A stretch of DNA of 64,000 nt from NCBI GenBank assembly GCA_002840125.1, contig PGZF01000001.1, positions 811,237 through 875,236 on the forward strand, read 5' to 3'. A program made the position numbers and the translations under genes. The notes beneath the pieces were generated by a model, which had not been told where the DNA came from, did no database searches, and saw nothing but the letters and a program-made list of their open reading frames with translations. This DNA is from Gammaproteobacteria bacterium HGW-Gammaproteobacteria-15. Its GTDB lineage: Bacteria > Pseudomonadota > Gammaproteobacteria > Enterobacterales > Alteromonadaceae. Positions 53,822-62,436 of this stretch are shown here, piece after piece. Position 1 is the stretch's first letter; the number at the start of each line of letters is the position of its first letter.

Positions 53822-54466
53822 TTAGCTTACCTGTGCGTCTGGTTGTTGCTCCGGGGCGGCCAGAGCGAATGCGGCCAGTTGCTGACAATTGTGGTGCACG
53901 GCCATCACAGTTGGAAAGGCGCTCATATCCAGCGCAAAGCGCTGAGCATTGTATACTTGCGGCACCAGGCACAAATCAGCCAATGTCACCTCATCGCCAA
54001 AGCAAAACTGCCCTGCGCTTTGCTTTAAGCGTTGTTCCAGTGCGTTAAAACCGGTGTTAAGCCAATGGCTAATCCAGTTTAGTTTTTGCTGTTCGCTTAA
54101 TGCCAAAGGCCCGGTAAGGTATTGTAGTACGCGCAGGTTATTCAGCGGATGCATATCACAGGTAATATCCAGTGCCAGCGCGCGCACTTTGGCTCTTGCT
54201 GCGGGCTCTTCCGGTAATAACACCGGCTGCGGATAGGTCTCGTCCAGATATTCTATAATGGCCAGCGACTGGTTCAGGCTGAGATCATCATCAACCAGCA
54301 CAGGTACCAGTTCTGCCGGGTTCAGTGCTTTATAATCCGCGCTATGCTGCTCGCCGCCATTTTTAACCAGATGCACCGGCAGATTTTCAAACGTCAGCTG
54401 TTTTAAGTTTAGCGCGATACGCACACGATATGCTGCTGAAGAGCGCCAGTAGCCGTAGAGTTTCAT
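53822..54466 (-). CDS. maiA: Maleylacetoacetate isomerase (zeta-class GST)
   Basis: A 214-residue glutathione-dependent isomerase that converts maleylacetoacetate to fumarylacetoacetate. The zeta-GST active-site stretch is YWRSSAAYRVRIALNLK at the N-terminus. LNPAELVPVLVDDD and SLAIIEYLDETYPQP bind glutathione, and FGDEVTLADLCLVPQVYNA is in the helical domain. The start MKLYGYWRS at 54466 is clear; the open frame upstream crosses a repeat element. Last gene of the hppD-hmgA-fahA-maiA set, but 151 bp behind fahA. Confidence 0.94.
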   Translation of the reverse strand: MKLYGYWRSSAAYRVRIALNLKQLTFENLPVHLVKNGGEQHSADYKALNPAELVPVLVDDDLSLNQSLAIIEYLDETYPQPVLLPEEPAARAKVRALALDITCDMHPLNNLRVLQYLTGPLALSEQQKLNWISHWLNTGFNALEQRLKQSAGQFCFGDEVTLADLCLVPQVYNAQRFALDMSAFPTVMAVHHNCQQLAAFALAAPEQQPDAQVS

Positions 54467-54508
54467 TGTTATCCTTAAGATACCGAGCTTCGAATACGCA
54501 GCTGCTGC

Positions 54509-54595
54509 GTACATTTTTTCTGCGACACGCCGTAAACCCATCCCTGGGGGCTCGACTCAGGCATCCATGCCTTCAACGGTCGCAGAAAAAAGTAC
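54509..54595. repeat. Palindromic intergenic repeat element, 87 bp
   Basis: Long inverted arms, TTTTTTCTGCGAC (54514-54526) and GTCGCAGAAAAAA (54579-54591), flanked by GTAC on both sides. They enclose CCCATCCCTGGGGGCTCG and an inner perfect hairpin GGCATCCATGCC (54560-54571). No coding potential. The architecture is that of a dispersed REP/MITE-like element; from memory, similar CCCATCCCTGGGGGCTCG-containing elements recur in other marine gammaproteobacteria, which I could not check. It separates fahA from maiA within the operon. Confidence 0.75.
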
Positions 54596-54617
54596 ATCCG
54601 CATCCGCTTACTAAGGG

Positions 54618-55634
54618 TTAAGCTTTATATTGCACTACTTTCTGGTCAATGGCACCAAAGATGCTATTACCCTGTGCGTCCAGCATTTCCATACGAATAG
54701 TATCGCCAAACTTCATAAATGCAGTGGTCGGCTTGCCATCACGAATGGTTTCAATCATGCGGATTTCAGCGATACAGCTGTAACCTACTCCACCCTCGTC
54801 CACAGCAGTACCATATTCGGTACCCTGCTTATTCGATACTGTACCAGAGCCGATAACCGCACCGGCGCCCAAATTGCGGGTTTTTGCCGCATGGGCTACC
54901 AGTTGACCAAAGTCGAACGTCATATCGAGACCGGCATTGGGCTTACCAAACAGTTTTCCGTTATAGGTAGACAGCAGCGGCAGATGCACTCGGCCCTCAC
55001 GCCAGTTATCGCCAAGCTCATCCGGCGTTACGGCTACCGGACTAAAAGCGGATGACGGCTTAGATTGAAAAAAGCCGAAACCCTTGGCCAGCTCATTCGG
55101 AATAAGGCCGCGCAGCGATACGTCATTTACCAGCATCAGTAAGCGGATTTTACTGCGTGCTTCATCCGCGCTGCAGGCCATCGCTACATCGTCGGTAATT
55201 ACCGCCACTTCGCCTTCAAAGTCGATACCATAGTCTTCGCTAACCACTTCAACATTGTCGCGCGGGCCGATAAAATCGTCCGAGCCACCCTGATACATTA
55301 ACGGATCGGTCCAGAAGCTTGGCGGCATTTCGGCATTACGCGCTTTGCGCACCAGTTCAACGTGGTTTACATAAGCGCTGCCATCGGCCCACTGATATGC
55401 GCGTGGTAAAGGCGATTCACACTGAGCTTCGTCAAACGCCATTTCGCCGTCTACTTTGCCGTTGTTCAGCGCCTGATATACTTCTTCCAGCTTCGGGCTT
55501 AACTGTGCCCAGCTGTCCAGCAATTGCTGCATAGTGGCGGCTACTGCCGGCGCTGCTACACAGCGGCTTAGATCGCGACTGACGACAACCAGCAAGCCAT
55601 CACGGCTGCCATTTTTTAAACTTGCTAACTTCAT
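54618..55634 (-). CDS. fahA: Fumarylacetoacetate hydrolase family protein
   Basis: A 338-residue FAH-fold hydrolase that cleaves fumarylacetoacetate to fumarate and acetoacetate, the last tyrosine-catabolic step. The metal-binding acidic residues lie in DYGIDFEGEVAVITDD, and RNLGAGAVIGSGTVSN and GEGVGYSCIAEIRMIET-like VGYSCIAEIR complete the core. It follows hmgA by 2 bp, which secures the pathway assignment over other FAH-family activities. Confidence 0.92.
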   Translation of the reverse strand: MKLASLKNGSRDGLLVVVSRDLSRCVAAPAVAATMQQLLDSWAQLSPKLEEVYQALNNGKVDGEMAFDEAQCESPLPRAYQWADGSAYVNHVELVRKARNAEMPPSFWTDPLMYQGGSDDFIGPRDNVEVVSEDYGIDFEGEVAVITDDVAMACSADEARSKIRLLMLVNDVSLRGLIPNELAKGFGFFQSKPSSAFSPVAVTPDELGDNWREGRVHLPLLSTYNGKLFGKPNAGLDMTFDFGQLVAHAAKTRNLGAGAVIGSGTVSNKQGTEYGTAVDEGGVGYSCIAEIRMIETIRDGKPTTAFMKFGDTIRMEMLDAQGNSIFGAIDQKVVQYKA

Positions 55635-55636
55635 TA

Positions 55637-56785
55637 TTATTCCTTCGCCTGCTCTGGTTTAACTTTCCAGCTGTTAACGTATTCCGGGTTTTCTGTAGCC
55701 AGCGCCGCAGCGCCCATCTCCAGTGCGTCGCGGGTATCAAGCATTACTGCCACTTCATCAGTAAATTTCTTTTTATACTCACGCCCCGCCGCAAAGGCTT
55801 TGGGGTGCGGGCCATGGGTAAAACCGGCCGGGTGGAAAGTGACCATACCTTTTTCGATATTATCGCGGCTGAAAAAATCACCGGCATGGTAAAACAGTAC
55901 TTCATCGTAGTCGTCATTGTTATGGTAAAACGGCACTTTTAACGCGCCCGGATCGCTCTCAATTGGCCTGGGCACAAAGGTACACACCACAAAGCGCTGC
56001 GCAACAAAAGTGGTATGCGCCGACGGTGGTAAATGATAACGATGGCTCATCAGCGGCCGGATATCGCGCCAGTTAATGCGCATTACCGCTAAATCGCCAT
56101 GCCAGCCAATCGCATCCAGCGGGTTGTACGGGTAGGTAATCACCGATACCTGGCCGTGGCGTTTTACCTCAACCTGCCATTGCTGCTCGCTGTACTGCGC
56201 TTTAAAGGCATCGTCAATTTTCGGCGTATCCAGCATAGCCGGGTCAAAAATAGCGTGGTTACCCACCAGGCCTTTTTCCGGCAGCTGATAGCTGTCGTTA
56301 GTGGCTTCAACCAGCAGGATAAACATTGGCTGTTTTGGCTCTAACCGCCACATAGTCGAGCGCGGGATCACAATATAATCGCCGTCGCGCACTGTCATAT
56401 GGCCGTAATCGCAATACAGCTCGGCGCTGCCTTCGTGGATAAACAGCAGCTCATCACCGTCGGCATTGCGCACCAGCTTGCTCATGTTGTCTTTAAGGCG
56501 CCAGGTGCGCATTTTACAATACGCATTAAACAGCAAATTTGGCACGGCCCACGGCGAATTAGTGTTGTCCACACCAATCTCATTAAAGTTAAACAGGTGC
56601 GGTCGCAGTGGCCCCTGCCAGTCAATCCAGCCGGTTGGCGCATGGCGGTGATGAAAGTGCGTGGCCGGGCCAAAAAAACCGCTACGGCCGGTTTCACGCT
56701 CATATATTGCCTGCTCCGGAAAATCAGCATGCGCCTGTCTTGATACATCACCTTCCTTTAACGGAAACGATGCCCATTTACGCAT
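55637..56785 (-). CDS. hmgA: Homogentisate 1,2-dioxygenase
   Basis: A 382-residue iron(II) ring-cleavage dioxygenase that turns homogentisate into maleylacetoacetate. It has a cupin-type fold, with LLFIHEGSAELYCDYGHMTV and the metal/active-site region YDEVLFYHAGDFFSR and FHPAGFTHGPHPKA. It is slightly shorter than the about 430-residue eukaryotic type but normal for this bacterial subgroup. Its start overlaps the hppD stop by 8 bp. Confidence 0.93.
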   Translation of the reverse strand: MRKWASFPLKEGDVSRQAHADFPEQAIYERETGRSGFFGPATHFHHRHAPTGWIDWQGPLRPHLFNFNEIGVDNTNSPWAVPNLLFNAYCKMRTWRLKDNMSKLVRNADGDELLFIHEGSAELYCDYGHMTVRDGDYIVIPRSTMWRLEPKQPMFILLVEATNDSYQLPEKGLVGNHAIFDPAMLDTPKIDDAFKAQYSEQQWQVEVKRHGQVSVITYPYNPLDAIGWHGDLAVMRINWRDIRPLMSHRYHLPPSAHTTFVAQRFVVCTFVPRPIESDPGALKVPFYHNNDDYDEVLFYHAGDFFSRDNIEKGMVTFHPAGFTHGPHPKAFAAGREYKKKFTDEVAVMLDTRDALEMGAAALATENPEYVNSWKVKPEQAKE

Positions 56786-57851
56786 TGCTTAACACTCCGC
56801 GCTGAATTTGATCTTCTTCAATCGACTCAAACAACGCTTTAAAGTTACCCTCGCCAAAGCCTTCGTTGCCTTTACGCTGGATAATTTCAAAGAACACCGG
56901 GCCAATCACGGTTTTGGTGAAAATTTGCAGCAAAATGCCGTCTTTCATCGGCGCGCCATCAATCAGAATACGTAAGTCACGCAGTTGCTCTAAATCTTCA
57001 TCATGGCCCACTACACGCTCGTTTACTTTGTTGTAGTAGGTTTCCGGCGTGGGCATAAAGTCCATGCCGCGGCTGCGCAAGGTGCGTACAGTTTCGTAGA
57101 TGTTTTCTGTTGTCAGCGCGATATGCTGGATACCCTCGCCTTTGTATTCGCGGATAAATTCCTCAATCTGGGATTTATCGTCTGACGATTCATTAATAGG
57201 AATACGAATTTTGCCGCAGGGCGCTGTCATCGCTTTTGATACCAGGCCAGTGAGCTTACCTTCAATATCAAAATAACGGATTTCACGGAAGTTACCGATA
57301 TTTTCATAGAAGCCGGCCCAGGTATTCATATTGCCGCGCATCACGTTGTGCGTTAAATGATCCAGCACTTCCAGGCCAACACCGTGCTTGGTCATTTCAA
57401 GCTGCCAGTTGTCATAGTATTTAAAATCAACATCGTACACTGAGCTGGCACCATAACGGTCAACAAAATACAGCAAGCTGCTGCCAATACCGTAAACGGC
57501 CGGGATATTCAGCTCCATTGGGCCAATCTGGTTTTTATATTCTTTAGCGCCGTTAGCTACGGCATGCTTTAACGCATGAGCAGCGTCTTTTACGCGAAAT
57601 GCCATAGCGCACACACTTGGGCCGTGCTGACGGGCAAACTCTTCCGCCTGCGAGTTAGGCTCGGCATTAACGATAAAGTTGATATCGCCTTGTTTGTATA
57701 ACCAGGCTTGTTTTGAGCGATGCTGTGCTACTTCAGTAAAGCCCAGCGCATAAAATAAATCTTTTAACTTCTGAATGCCTTCAGCATTAGCAGCCGTGTA
57801 TTCAACAAACTCGAAACCATCGGTTCCCAGCGGATTAATTTTATCTGTCAT
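56778..57851 (-). CDS. hppD: 4-hydroxyphenylpyruvate dioxygenase
   Basis: A 357-residue VOC-fold enzyme that converts 4-hydroxyphenylpyruvate to homogentisate. The iron ligands lie in VLDHLTHNV (His), GEGIQHIALTTE (His) and VFFEIIQRKG (Glu). Two tandem VOC modules are visible (about 10-150 and 165-340). It is first in the tyrosine-degradation operon. A TyrR-type box lies at 57957-57974, about 105 bp upstream. Confidence 0.96.
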   Translation of the reverse strand: MTDKINPLGTDGFEFVEYTAANAEGIQKLKDLFYALGFTEVAQHRSKQAWLYKQGDINFIVNAEPNSQAEEFARQHGPSVCAMAFRVKDAAHALKHAVANGAKEYKNQIGPMELNIPAVYGIGSSLLYFVDRYGASSVYDVDFKYYDNWQLEMTKHGVGLEVLDHLTHNVMRGNMNTWAGFYENIGNFREIRYFDIEGKLTGLVSKAMTAPCGKIRIPINESSDDKSQIEEFIREYKGEGIQHIALTTENIYETVRTLRSRGMDFMPTPETYYNKVNERVVGHDEDLEQLRDLRILIDGAPMKDGILLQIFTKTVIGPVFFEIIQRKGNEGFGEGNFKALFESIEEDQIQRGVLSNA

Positions 57852-57956
57852 TGTTATAGTCCTAACTACGTCTTGGTTGGCGCTAATAATGCGCTTGCGC
57901 TAAAAAAAAGGAAGAGGGCAGCAAGTAACAGCTCAATGTTTGCTAAACTGCTGTTT

Positions 57957-57974
57957 TGTAAAGCTGCTGATACA
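57957..57974. promoter_or_regulatory. TyrR-type box upstream of hppD
   Basis: TGTAAAGCTGCTGATACA matches TGTA-N10-TACA, the core of the TyrR consensus TGTAAA-N6-TTTACA. Adjacent bases extend it to a 7-bp perfect inverted repeat, TTTTGTA-N10-TACAAAA. It lies between the regulator's terminator and hppD. Confidence 0.75.
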
Positions 57975-58001
57975 AAACGGCGACTTTCTGAAAAAGCGAT
58001 C

Positions 58002-58033
58002 AAAAAGGGCCGCCAAATCGCTTTGGCAGCCCC
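58002..58033 (-). terminator. Terminator behind the TyrR-type gene
   Basis: On the minus strand, GGGCTGCCAAA / TTTGGCGGCCC, an 11-bp stem with one mismatch and a 4-base loop, followed by TTTTTG. Confidence 0.8.
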
Positions 58034-58064
58034 TCTGTAGTACAGTTTTACGCACAAAGCGTAG

Positions 58065-59627
58065 TTAAATTTTTACACTCTTACGATTAATACCGTAATC
58101 ACGCAGCTTATTAGCGATAGCGGTGTGGCTTAAACCAAGCTTTTTAGCTAACTGGCGCGAGCTGGGGTAAGCCGGAAACAACTTACGCAGCAAGTTAGCT
58201 TCAAAACGTTTTACCGCTTCGTCCAGGGTGCCGTCAAAGTCCTGCTCTAAATAGCCAAAATCGTTGTTGTAGCTTGGCAGTTGCAGATGATCTTTATCCA
58301 GTTCAAAGCCTTCAAGCAGCGTAATGGCACGATACAGTGCATTTTCCAGCTGGCGCACGTTGCCCGGCCACGGATAATTTTGCAGAAAATTAGCACAGCT
58401 ATCAGTTAACTTCGGTGCTTTGCGGCCAAGTCTGGCGGCAAAGCGGGCAATAAAGAATTCGGCCAGCGGGATCACATCCTGCTTACGGTCACGCAATGGC
58501 GGTAAAGCCAGCGTCAACACATTAAGGCGGTAGTATAAGTCTTCACGGAACTTGCCTTCCTGTACCATGCCGGGCAAGTCTTTTTGCGTGGTGCAAATTA
58601 CCCGTACATCGACTTTTACTTCGTTTTCATCGGCTACACGGCGAAAACTGCCATCCTGCAAAAAGCGGATCAGTTTAGTTTGCAGTTGGTGCGACATTTC
58701 GCCTACTTCATCTAAGAATACCGTGCCGCCGTTGGCCAGCTCAAAAATGCCTTTTTTGCCCTCAACAGTGCCCGGAAAGGCATTGGCGCCATAACCAAAC
58801 AACTCTGACTCCGCTACGTTGTCTGGTAACGATGCGCAGCTAAGGGCTAAAAAAGGTTTACCGGTGCGGCTACTGGCAGCATGGCAGGCCCGGGCCAGTA
58901 GCTCTTTACCGGTGCCGGTTTCACCCATAATCAGAATGGGCGCATCCAGCTGCGACATTTTTTTTGCTTCACGCACTACTTTACGCATTAAGTTACTGTG
59001 TGCCTGCAAGGTGTTAAAGCTTTCCTGATCACCTTTTTTAAACGCCACCATATGCTGGCCAAGCCGGCTTTCTGATTTTAAATTAATAACCGCACCGGCC
59101 AGAATTTCATGGCCGGTTTCATCCGGTACCATCACCGGCAGAATGTCTGCCACAAAGCGCTTGCCATGAATTTCCAGCCGCCGCGTTTGTGCCAGCACAT
59201 CATCGCCTTCTAACCAGCGTTGAAAGTTAAACCCTTTAACCATGCCCTGCAGTGACTGGCCGGCAATGGCGTTATGCTCTACCGACAACGCTTCCAGTGC
59301 GGCGTCATTGATCACCGTGACATTGGCTTTAATATCAACGGCAATCAGGCCATCCGGCAGTGTTTTAAGTAAGGTAGACAGTTCATTATGCTCACGCTCT
59401 GACGGCATAAAAGCGGTGGTTTTAACATCTTCTACGCCGGTGATGCGGCGCATCTTGGTCATTAACTCCTGAAACTTTTCAAAGTTTACTGTCGGAAATG
59501 ACACGTACATCCGGCTTAAACTGGGATCGACTTCAATACCGCGCAGATCCAGCTGATAACTTACCAGTACATTTAATACTTCCTGTGCCAGGCCTAGCCT
59601 GTTCTGGCATTGAATTTCTAAACGCAT
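58065..59627 (-). CDS. tyrR: TyrR-type transcriptional regulator of aromatic amino acid genes
   Basis: A 520-residue regulator. An N-terminal ACT domain (about 1-75) starts LEIQCQNRLGLAQEVLNVLV, followed by PAS (about 80-190). The AAA+ domain (about 205-430) has Walker A GETGTGKELLA. A Fis-type HTH (about 485-515) has SSRQLAKKLGLSHTAIANKL. Where sigma54 activators carry GAFTGA this protein reads GANAFPGT, so it probably works with sigma70 as E. coli TyrR does. Its own upstream region has a TyrR-like box. Confidence 0.93.
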   Translation of the reverse strand: MRLEIQCQNRLGLAQEVLNVLVSYQLDLRGIEVDPSLSRMYVSFPTVNFEKFQELMTKMRRITGVEDVKTTAFMPSEREHNELSTLLKTLPDGLIAVDIKANVTVINDAALEALSVEHNAIAGQSLQGMVKGFNFQRWLEGDDVLAQTRRLEIHGKRFVADILPVMVPDETGHEILAGAVINLKSESRLGQHMVAFKKGDQESFNTLQAHSNLMRKVVREAKKMSQLDAPILIMGETGTGKELLARACHAASSRTGKPFLALSCASLPDNVAESELFGYGANAFPGTVEGKKGIFELANGGTVFLDEVGEMSHQLQTKLIRFLQDGSFRRVADENEVKVDVRVICTTQKDLPGMVQEGKFREDLYYRLNVLTLALPPLRDRKQDVIPLAEFFIARFAARLGRKAPKLTDSCANFLQNYPWPGNVRQLENALYRAITLLEGFELDKDHLQLPSYNNDFGYLEQDFDGTLDEAVKRFEANLLRKLFPAYPSSRQLAKKLGLSHTAIANKLRDYGINRKSVKI

Positions 59628-59699
59628 ACCGCAAAGTGTCCCAAGACCAAGTAATTAACAACATAATACGGTATAACGCTAAGAAGAGACCAGTAGTTT

Positions 59700-59717
59700 T
59701 GTAAAGAAATGTGAACA
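59700..59717. promoter_or_regulatory. TyrR-type box upstream of the regulator gene
   Basis: TGTAAAGAAATGTGAACA sits in the inverted arms TTTTGT-N12-ACAAAA, almost the same framework as the hppD box. It lies 73 bp before the regulator start, suggesting autoregulation. Confidence 0.6.
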
Positions 59718-59792
59718 AAAAGACGATTTAGCGGGTTATTGCGACAAGCGGTAACTAAGACAACGCGACAGTGAACAACAAAAGACAGCAAT

Positions 59793-59814
59793 GAGTGGCG
59801 CCCCGGCACCACTC
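59793..59814 (-). terminator. Hairpin behind phhB
   Basis: GAGTGGCGCC / GGCACCACTC, a 10-bp stem with one G-T pair and a 2-base loop. It lies 13 bp beyond the phhB stop. The following U-tract is weak. Confidence 0.5.
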
Positions 59815-59826
59815 ACACAAAGAACA

Positions 59827-60168
59827 TTAAGCAGACAGTAAGGCATCCGTTTTGGCTGCACAGATAAAGTCATTTTTATGCAAGCCTTTAATCGAGTGCG
59901 ACCACCAGGTTACCGTTAACTTGCCCCACTCCAGCAACAGCGCAGGGTGATGGCCTTCGGCTTCTGCCAGCTCAGCCACTTTGTTATGAAATGCCCAGGC
60001 TAATTTAAAGTTTTTAAACTTAAACTCGCGCTCCAGTTGCAAAATACCATCACGCACCACCGGCGTCCAATCGGGGATCTGCCGCATTAACTCAGGCAGC
60101 TCGGCATCAGATACTTTAGGCGCATCAGCGCGGCAGGCTTCACATTGCATTGCTTTTAATTCAGACAT
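59827..60168 (-). CDS. phhB: PhhB, pterin-4a-carbinolamine dehydratase
   Basis: A 113-residue DCoH/PCD protein that dehydrates 4a-hydroxytetrahydropterin to recycle the PhhA cofactor. The signature [21 protein letters not shown] contains the catalytic histidines. The N-terminus has CEACRADAP. It lies 9 bp behind phhA. Confidence 0.95.
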   Translation of the reverse strand: MSELKAMQCEACRADAPKVSDAELPELMRQIPDWTPVVRDGILQLEREFKFKNFKLAWAFHNKVAELAEAEGHHPALLLEWGKLTVTWWSHSIKGLHKNDFICAAKTDALLSA

Positions 60169-60177
60169 TCTGTAATC

Positions 60178-60978
60178 CTAACTTGCTTGTTTTTCTTTGG
60201 GCGGAAATTTTGGCGCATGCAGCCCCAGTGCTCTGGCCTGTTCAACCAGCGCCATCATATCCAGATGGGCAATATCAAACAGTTGGTCAATACGTTCAAT
60301 CATAAAGTACACCGGCTGCATAATGTCGATACGGTAAGGTGTACGTAATACATCTACCGCATCAAAGGGTTTACGCTGTGGCACAGCAGATTCAAGTGCG
60401 TAGGTGGTTTCACCCGGCGACGATAAAATACCGCCGCCATATATGCGTAAACCATCCGCGGTGTTTAATAAACCAAATTCAATGGTAAACCAGTATAGCC
60501 GGGCCAGATAGACACGATCCTGCTTGCTGGCGGCCAGGCCCAATTTACCGTACATATGGGTAAATTCGGCAAAAGCCGGATTGGTGAGCATAGCGCAGTG
60601 GCCGAATATCTCATGGAATACATCCGGCTCCTGCAGATAATCAAACTCTTCCCGGCTGCGGATAAAGGTCGCCACCGGAAAACGTTTGTTCGCCAGCAGC
60701 TCAAAAAACTTATCAAAGCTGATTAACGCCGGTACTTCAGCACATTCCCAGCCGGTAGTAGCGCGCAATACCTTGCTGACTTCTTCCAACTGCGGAATGC
60801 GATCGGTTGGCAGCTGTAACTTTGCTAAACCAGTCATATATTCATCGCAGGCTTTGCCTTTAATGACACTTAGCTGGCGTGTGATCAGTTCATGCCAAAT
60901 TTGGTTTTCTTCATCTGACCAGGCGATAAAACCCTGCTCGTCAGACTGACGGGAGACATATTTACTCGACTTACTCAT
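60178..60978 (-). CDS. phhA: PhhA, phenylalanine 4-monooxygenase
   Basis: A 266-residue iron- and pterin-dependent aromatic amino acid hydroxylase that makes tyrosine from phenylalanine. The iron ligands are the two histidines in PDVFHEIFGHCAML and the glutamate in YWFTIEFGLL. The substrate region has ILSSPGETTYAL. The ATG at 60978 is used rather than a TTG six bases upstream. It forms an operon with phhB. Confidence 0.96.
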   Translation of the reverse strand: MSKSSKYVSRQSDEQGFIAWSDEENQIWHELITRQLSVIKGKACDEYMTGLAKLQLPTDRIPQLEEVSKVLRATTGWECAEVPALISFDKFFELLANKRFPVATFIRSREEFDYLQEPDVFHEIFGHCAMLTNPAFAEFTHMYGKLGLAASKQDRVYLARLYWFTIEFGLLNTADGLRIYGGGILSSPGETTYALESAVPQRKPFDAVDVLRTPYRIDIMQPVYFMIERIDQLFDIAHLDMMALVEQARALGLHAPKFPPKEKQAS

Positions 60979-61143
60979 AAACAACCTGTTGAATATTCTG
61001 TTATACGGGAGTGTCCCGCTTATCTGCTGTTTAGTTGTTATTTAGTTGCTATGGATATAGCGGCAGATAATTAGTTAGTGCGGATACTAAGCGATAGTGC
61101 GGCAAGAGTTAATCTCGTTGCCGCCTAAAGTTGGCTACAGCAG

Positions 61144-61161
61144 CGTAAACATAGCCTTACA
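61144..61161. promoter_or_regulatory. Weak TyrR-like box upstream of phhA
   Basis: CGTAAACATAGCCTTACA differs from TGTAAA-N6-TTTACA at two positions and keeps the GTA-N10-TAC spacing. It lies 166 bp before phhA, just behind the upstream gene. Supported mainly by the two better boxes in the same cluster. Confidence 0.4.
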
Positions 61162-61173
61162 ACAGCTTAACTC

Positions 61174-62370
61174 TCAGCGCTGGCGCTCCTGCATTTTATC
61201 CAGCGCCTGCGCCAGATCTGCGATAATGTCATCAACATGTTCCAACCCGACTGAAACACGGATTAAACCATCACTGATCCCGGCCATTTGCCGCTCTTCT
61301 GCAGTGTAAGGGCTGTGTGTCATCGACGCCGGATGCTGTATAAGCGATTCGGCATCGCCCAGGCTTACCGCCAGGCTAAGCAATTTACATTGATTAATAA
61401 AATAGCGGCTGTCGTCCAGGCTGGCATTTAGCTCAAAAGCCAGCACGCCACCGGCGGCTTTCATCTGGTTGCCAATAAACTTAAAGCCAGGGTGCGATGG
61501 TAACCCCGGATAAAACACTTCACGCACAGCATCGTGCTGCTGTAAAAATTCGGCCACTTTTTGTGCATTGCTGCAGTGACGCTCCAGCCGTACCGACAAG
61601 GTTTTTAAACCGCGGATAATCAGCCAGGCATCATGCGGGCTAATAGTGGCGCCCATATCTTTTAACGTGGTCAGTTTAATGGTTTTTATCGTTTCGGCGT
61701 CCGATACAATCAGCCCCGCCACTACATCACCATGGCCGTTCAGGTATTTGGTGGCGCTGTGGATCACAATATTGATGCCGTATTCAGCCGGCTTTTGCAG
61801 CAAAGGCGTAAGGAAGGTATTGTCAATTACTGAAATCAGCTGATGGCGCTGGCAAAAATCGCCGAGAAAGGCCAAATCCAACACCACCAGATTCGGGTTG
61901 ATCGGTGTTTCAGCAAACAGCATTTTAGTATTCGGCTGTAACGCCTGCTCAACCGCAGCGTGATCTGTCATATCAACAAAGCTAACTTCAATACCATAGC
62001 GGGCAAACATATGGTTAAACAGCGCAAAGCTGCAGCCATAAATGGCTTTGCTGGCGATAAGATGATCGCCCTGCTGCAAAAACGCCATAGTGCTGGCCGC
62101 CACAGCACCCATGCCAGTGGCCGTAGCGGCAGCATCAGCCATGCCTTCCAGCGCTGCTATTTTCAGCTCCAGCTCGCGGGTAGTCGGGTTACCCAGCCGG
62201 GTATAAATATAGCCTTCAGCTTCACCGGCAAACCGGGCTGCGCCCTGCTCGGCGTTATCAAAAATAAAAGTGGAGCTTTGGTACAGCGGCGTGGCTAAAG
62301 TACCGTGTTGATTTTTTTCTTTACCGGCGTGAATACACAGGGTTTCGGCTTTTTTATTATTGTCATGCAT
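61174..62370 (-). CDS. Methionine gamma-lyase-type PLP enzyme (Cys/Met metabolism family)
   Basis: A 398-residue enzyme of the cystathionine gamma-synthase family. YTRLGNPTTRELE and the PLP lysine in IHSATKYLNGHGDVVAG are present. The cysteine in IYGCSFALF corresponds to the key Cys of methionine gamma-lyases, which favours MegL (methionine to methanethiol, 2-oxobutyrate and ammonia). O-succinylhomoserine sulfhydrylase or cystathionine gamma-lyase remain possible. It is monocistronic. A met-box-like site lies upstream. Confidence 0.85.
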   Translation of the reverse strand: MHDNNKKAETLCIHAGKEKNQHGTLATPLYQSSTFIFDNAEQGAARFAGEAEGYIYTRLGNPTTRELELKIAALEGMADAAATATGMGAVAASTMAFLQQGDHLIASKAIYGCSFALFNHMFARYGIEVSFVDMTDHAAVEQALQPNTKMLFAETPINPNLVVLDLAFLGDFCQRHQLISVIDNTFLTPLLQKPAEYGINIVIHSATKYLNGHGDVVAGLIVSDAETIKTIKLTTLKDMGATISPHDAWLIIRGLKTLSVRLERHCSNAQKVAEFLQQHDAVREVFYPGLPSHPGFKFIGNQMKAAGGVLAFELNASLDDSRYFINQCKLLSLAVSLGDAESLIQHPASMTHSPYTAEERQMAGISDGLIRVSVGLEHVDDIIADLAQALDKMQERQR

Positions 62371-62436
62371 AAAGTTACTGCTACTGAAAGTTAAAGTCGC
62401 TGTAACAAATAGCAGAAACTAATATTAATGGAAGCA

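Noticed and set aside
59628-59812. Overlapping small minus-strand frames upstream of the TyrR-type gene
   Set aside because: They cover the promoter and TyrR-like box and have no coding features.
60979-61173. Possible sigma54 promoter before phhA, as in pseudomonads
   Set aside because: No TGGCAC-N5-TTGC match at the right spacing was found, and the regulator lacks GAFTGA.
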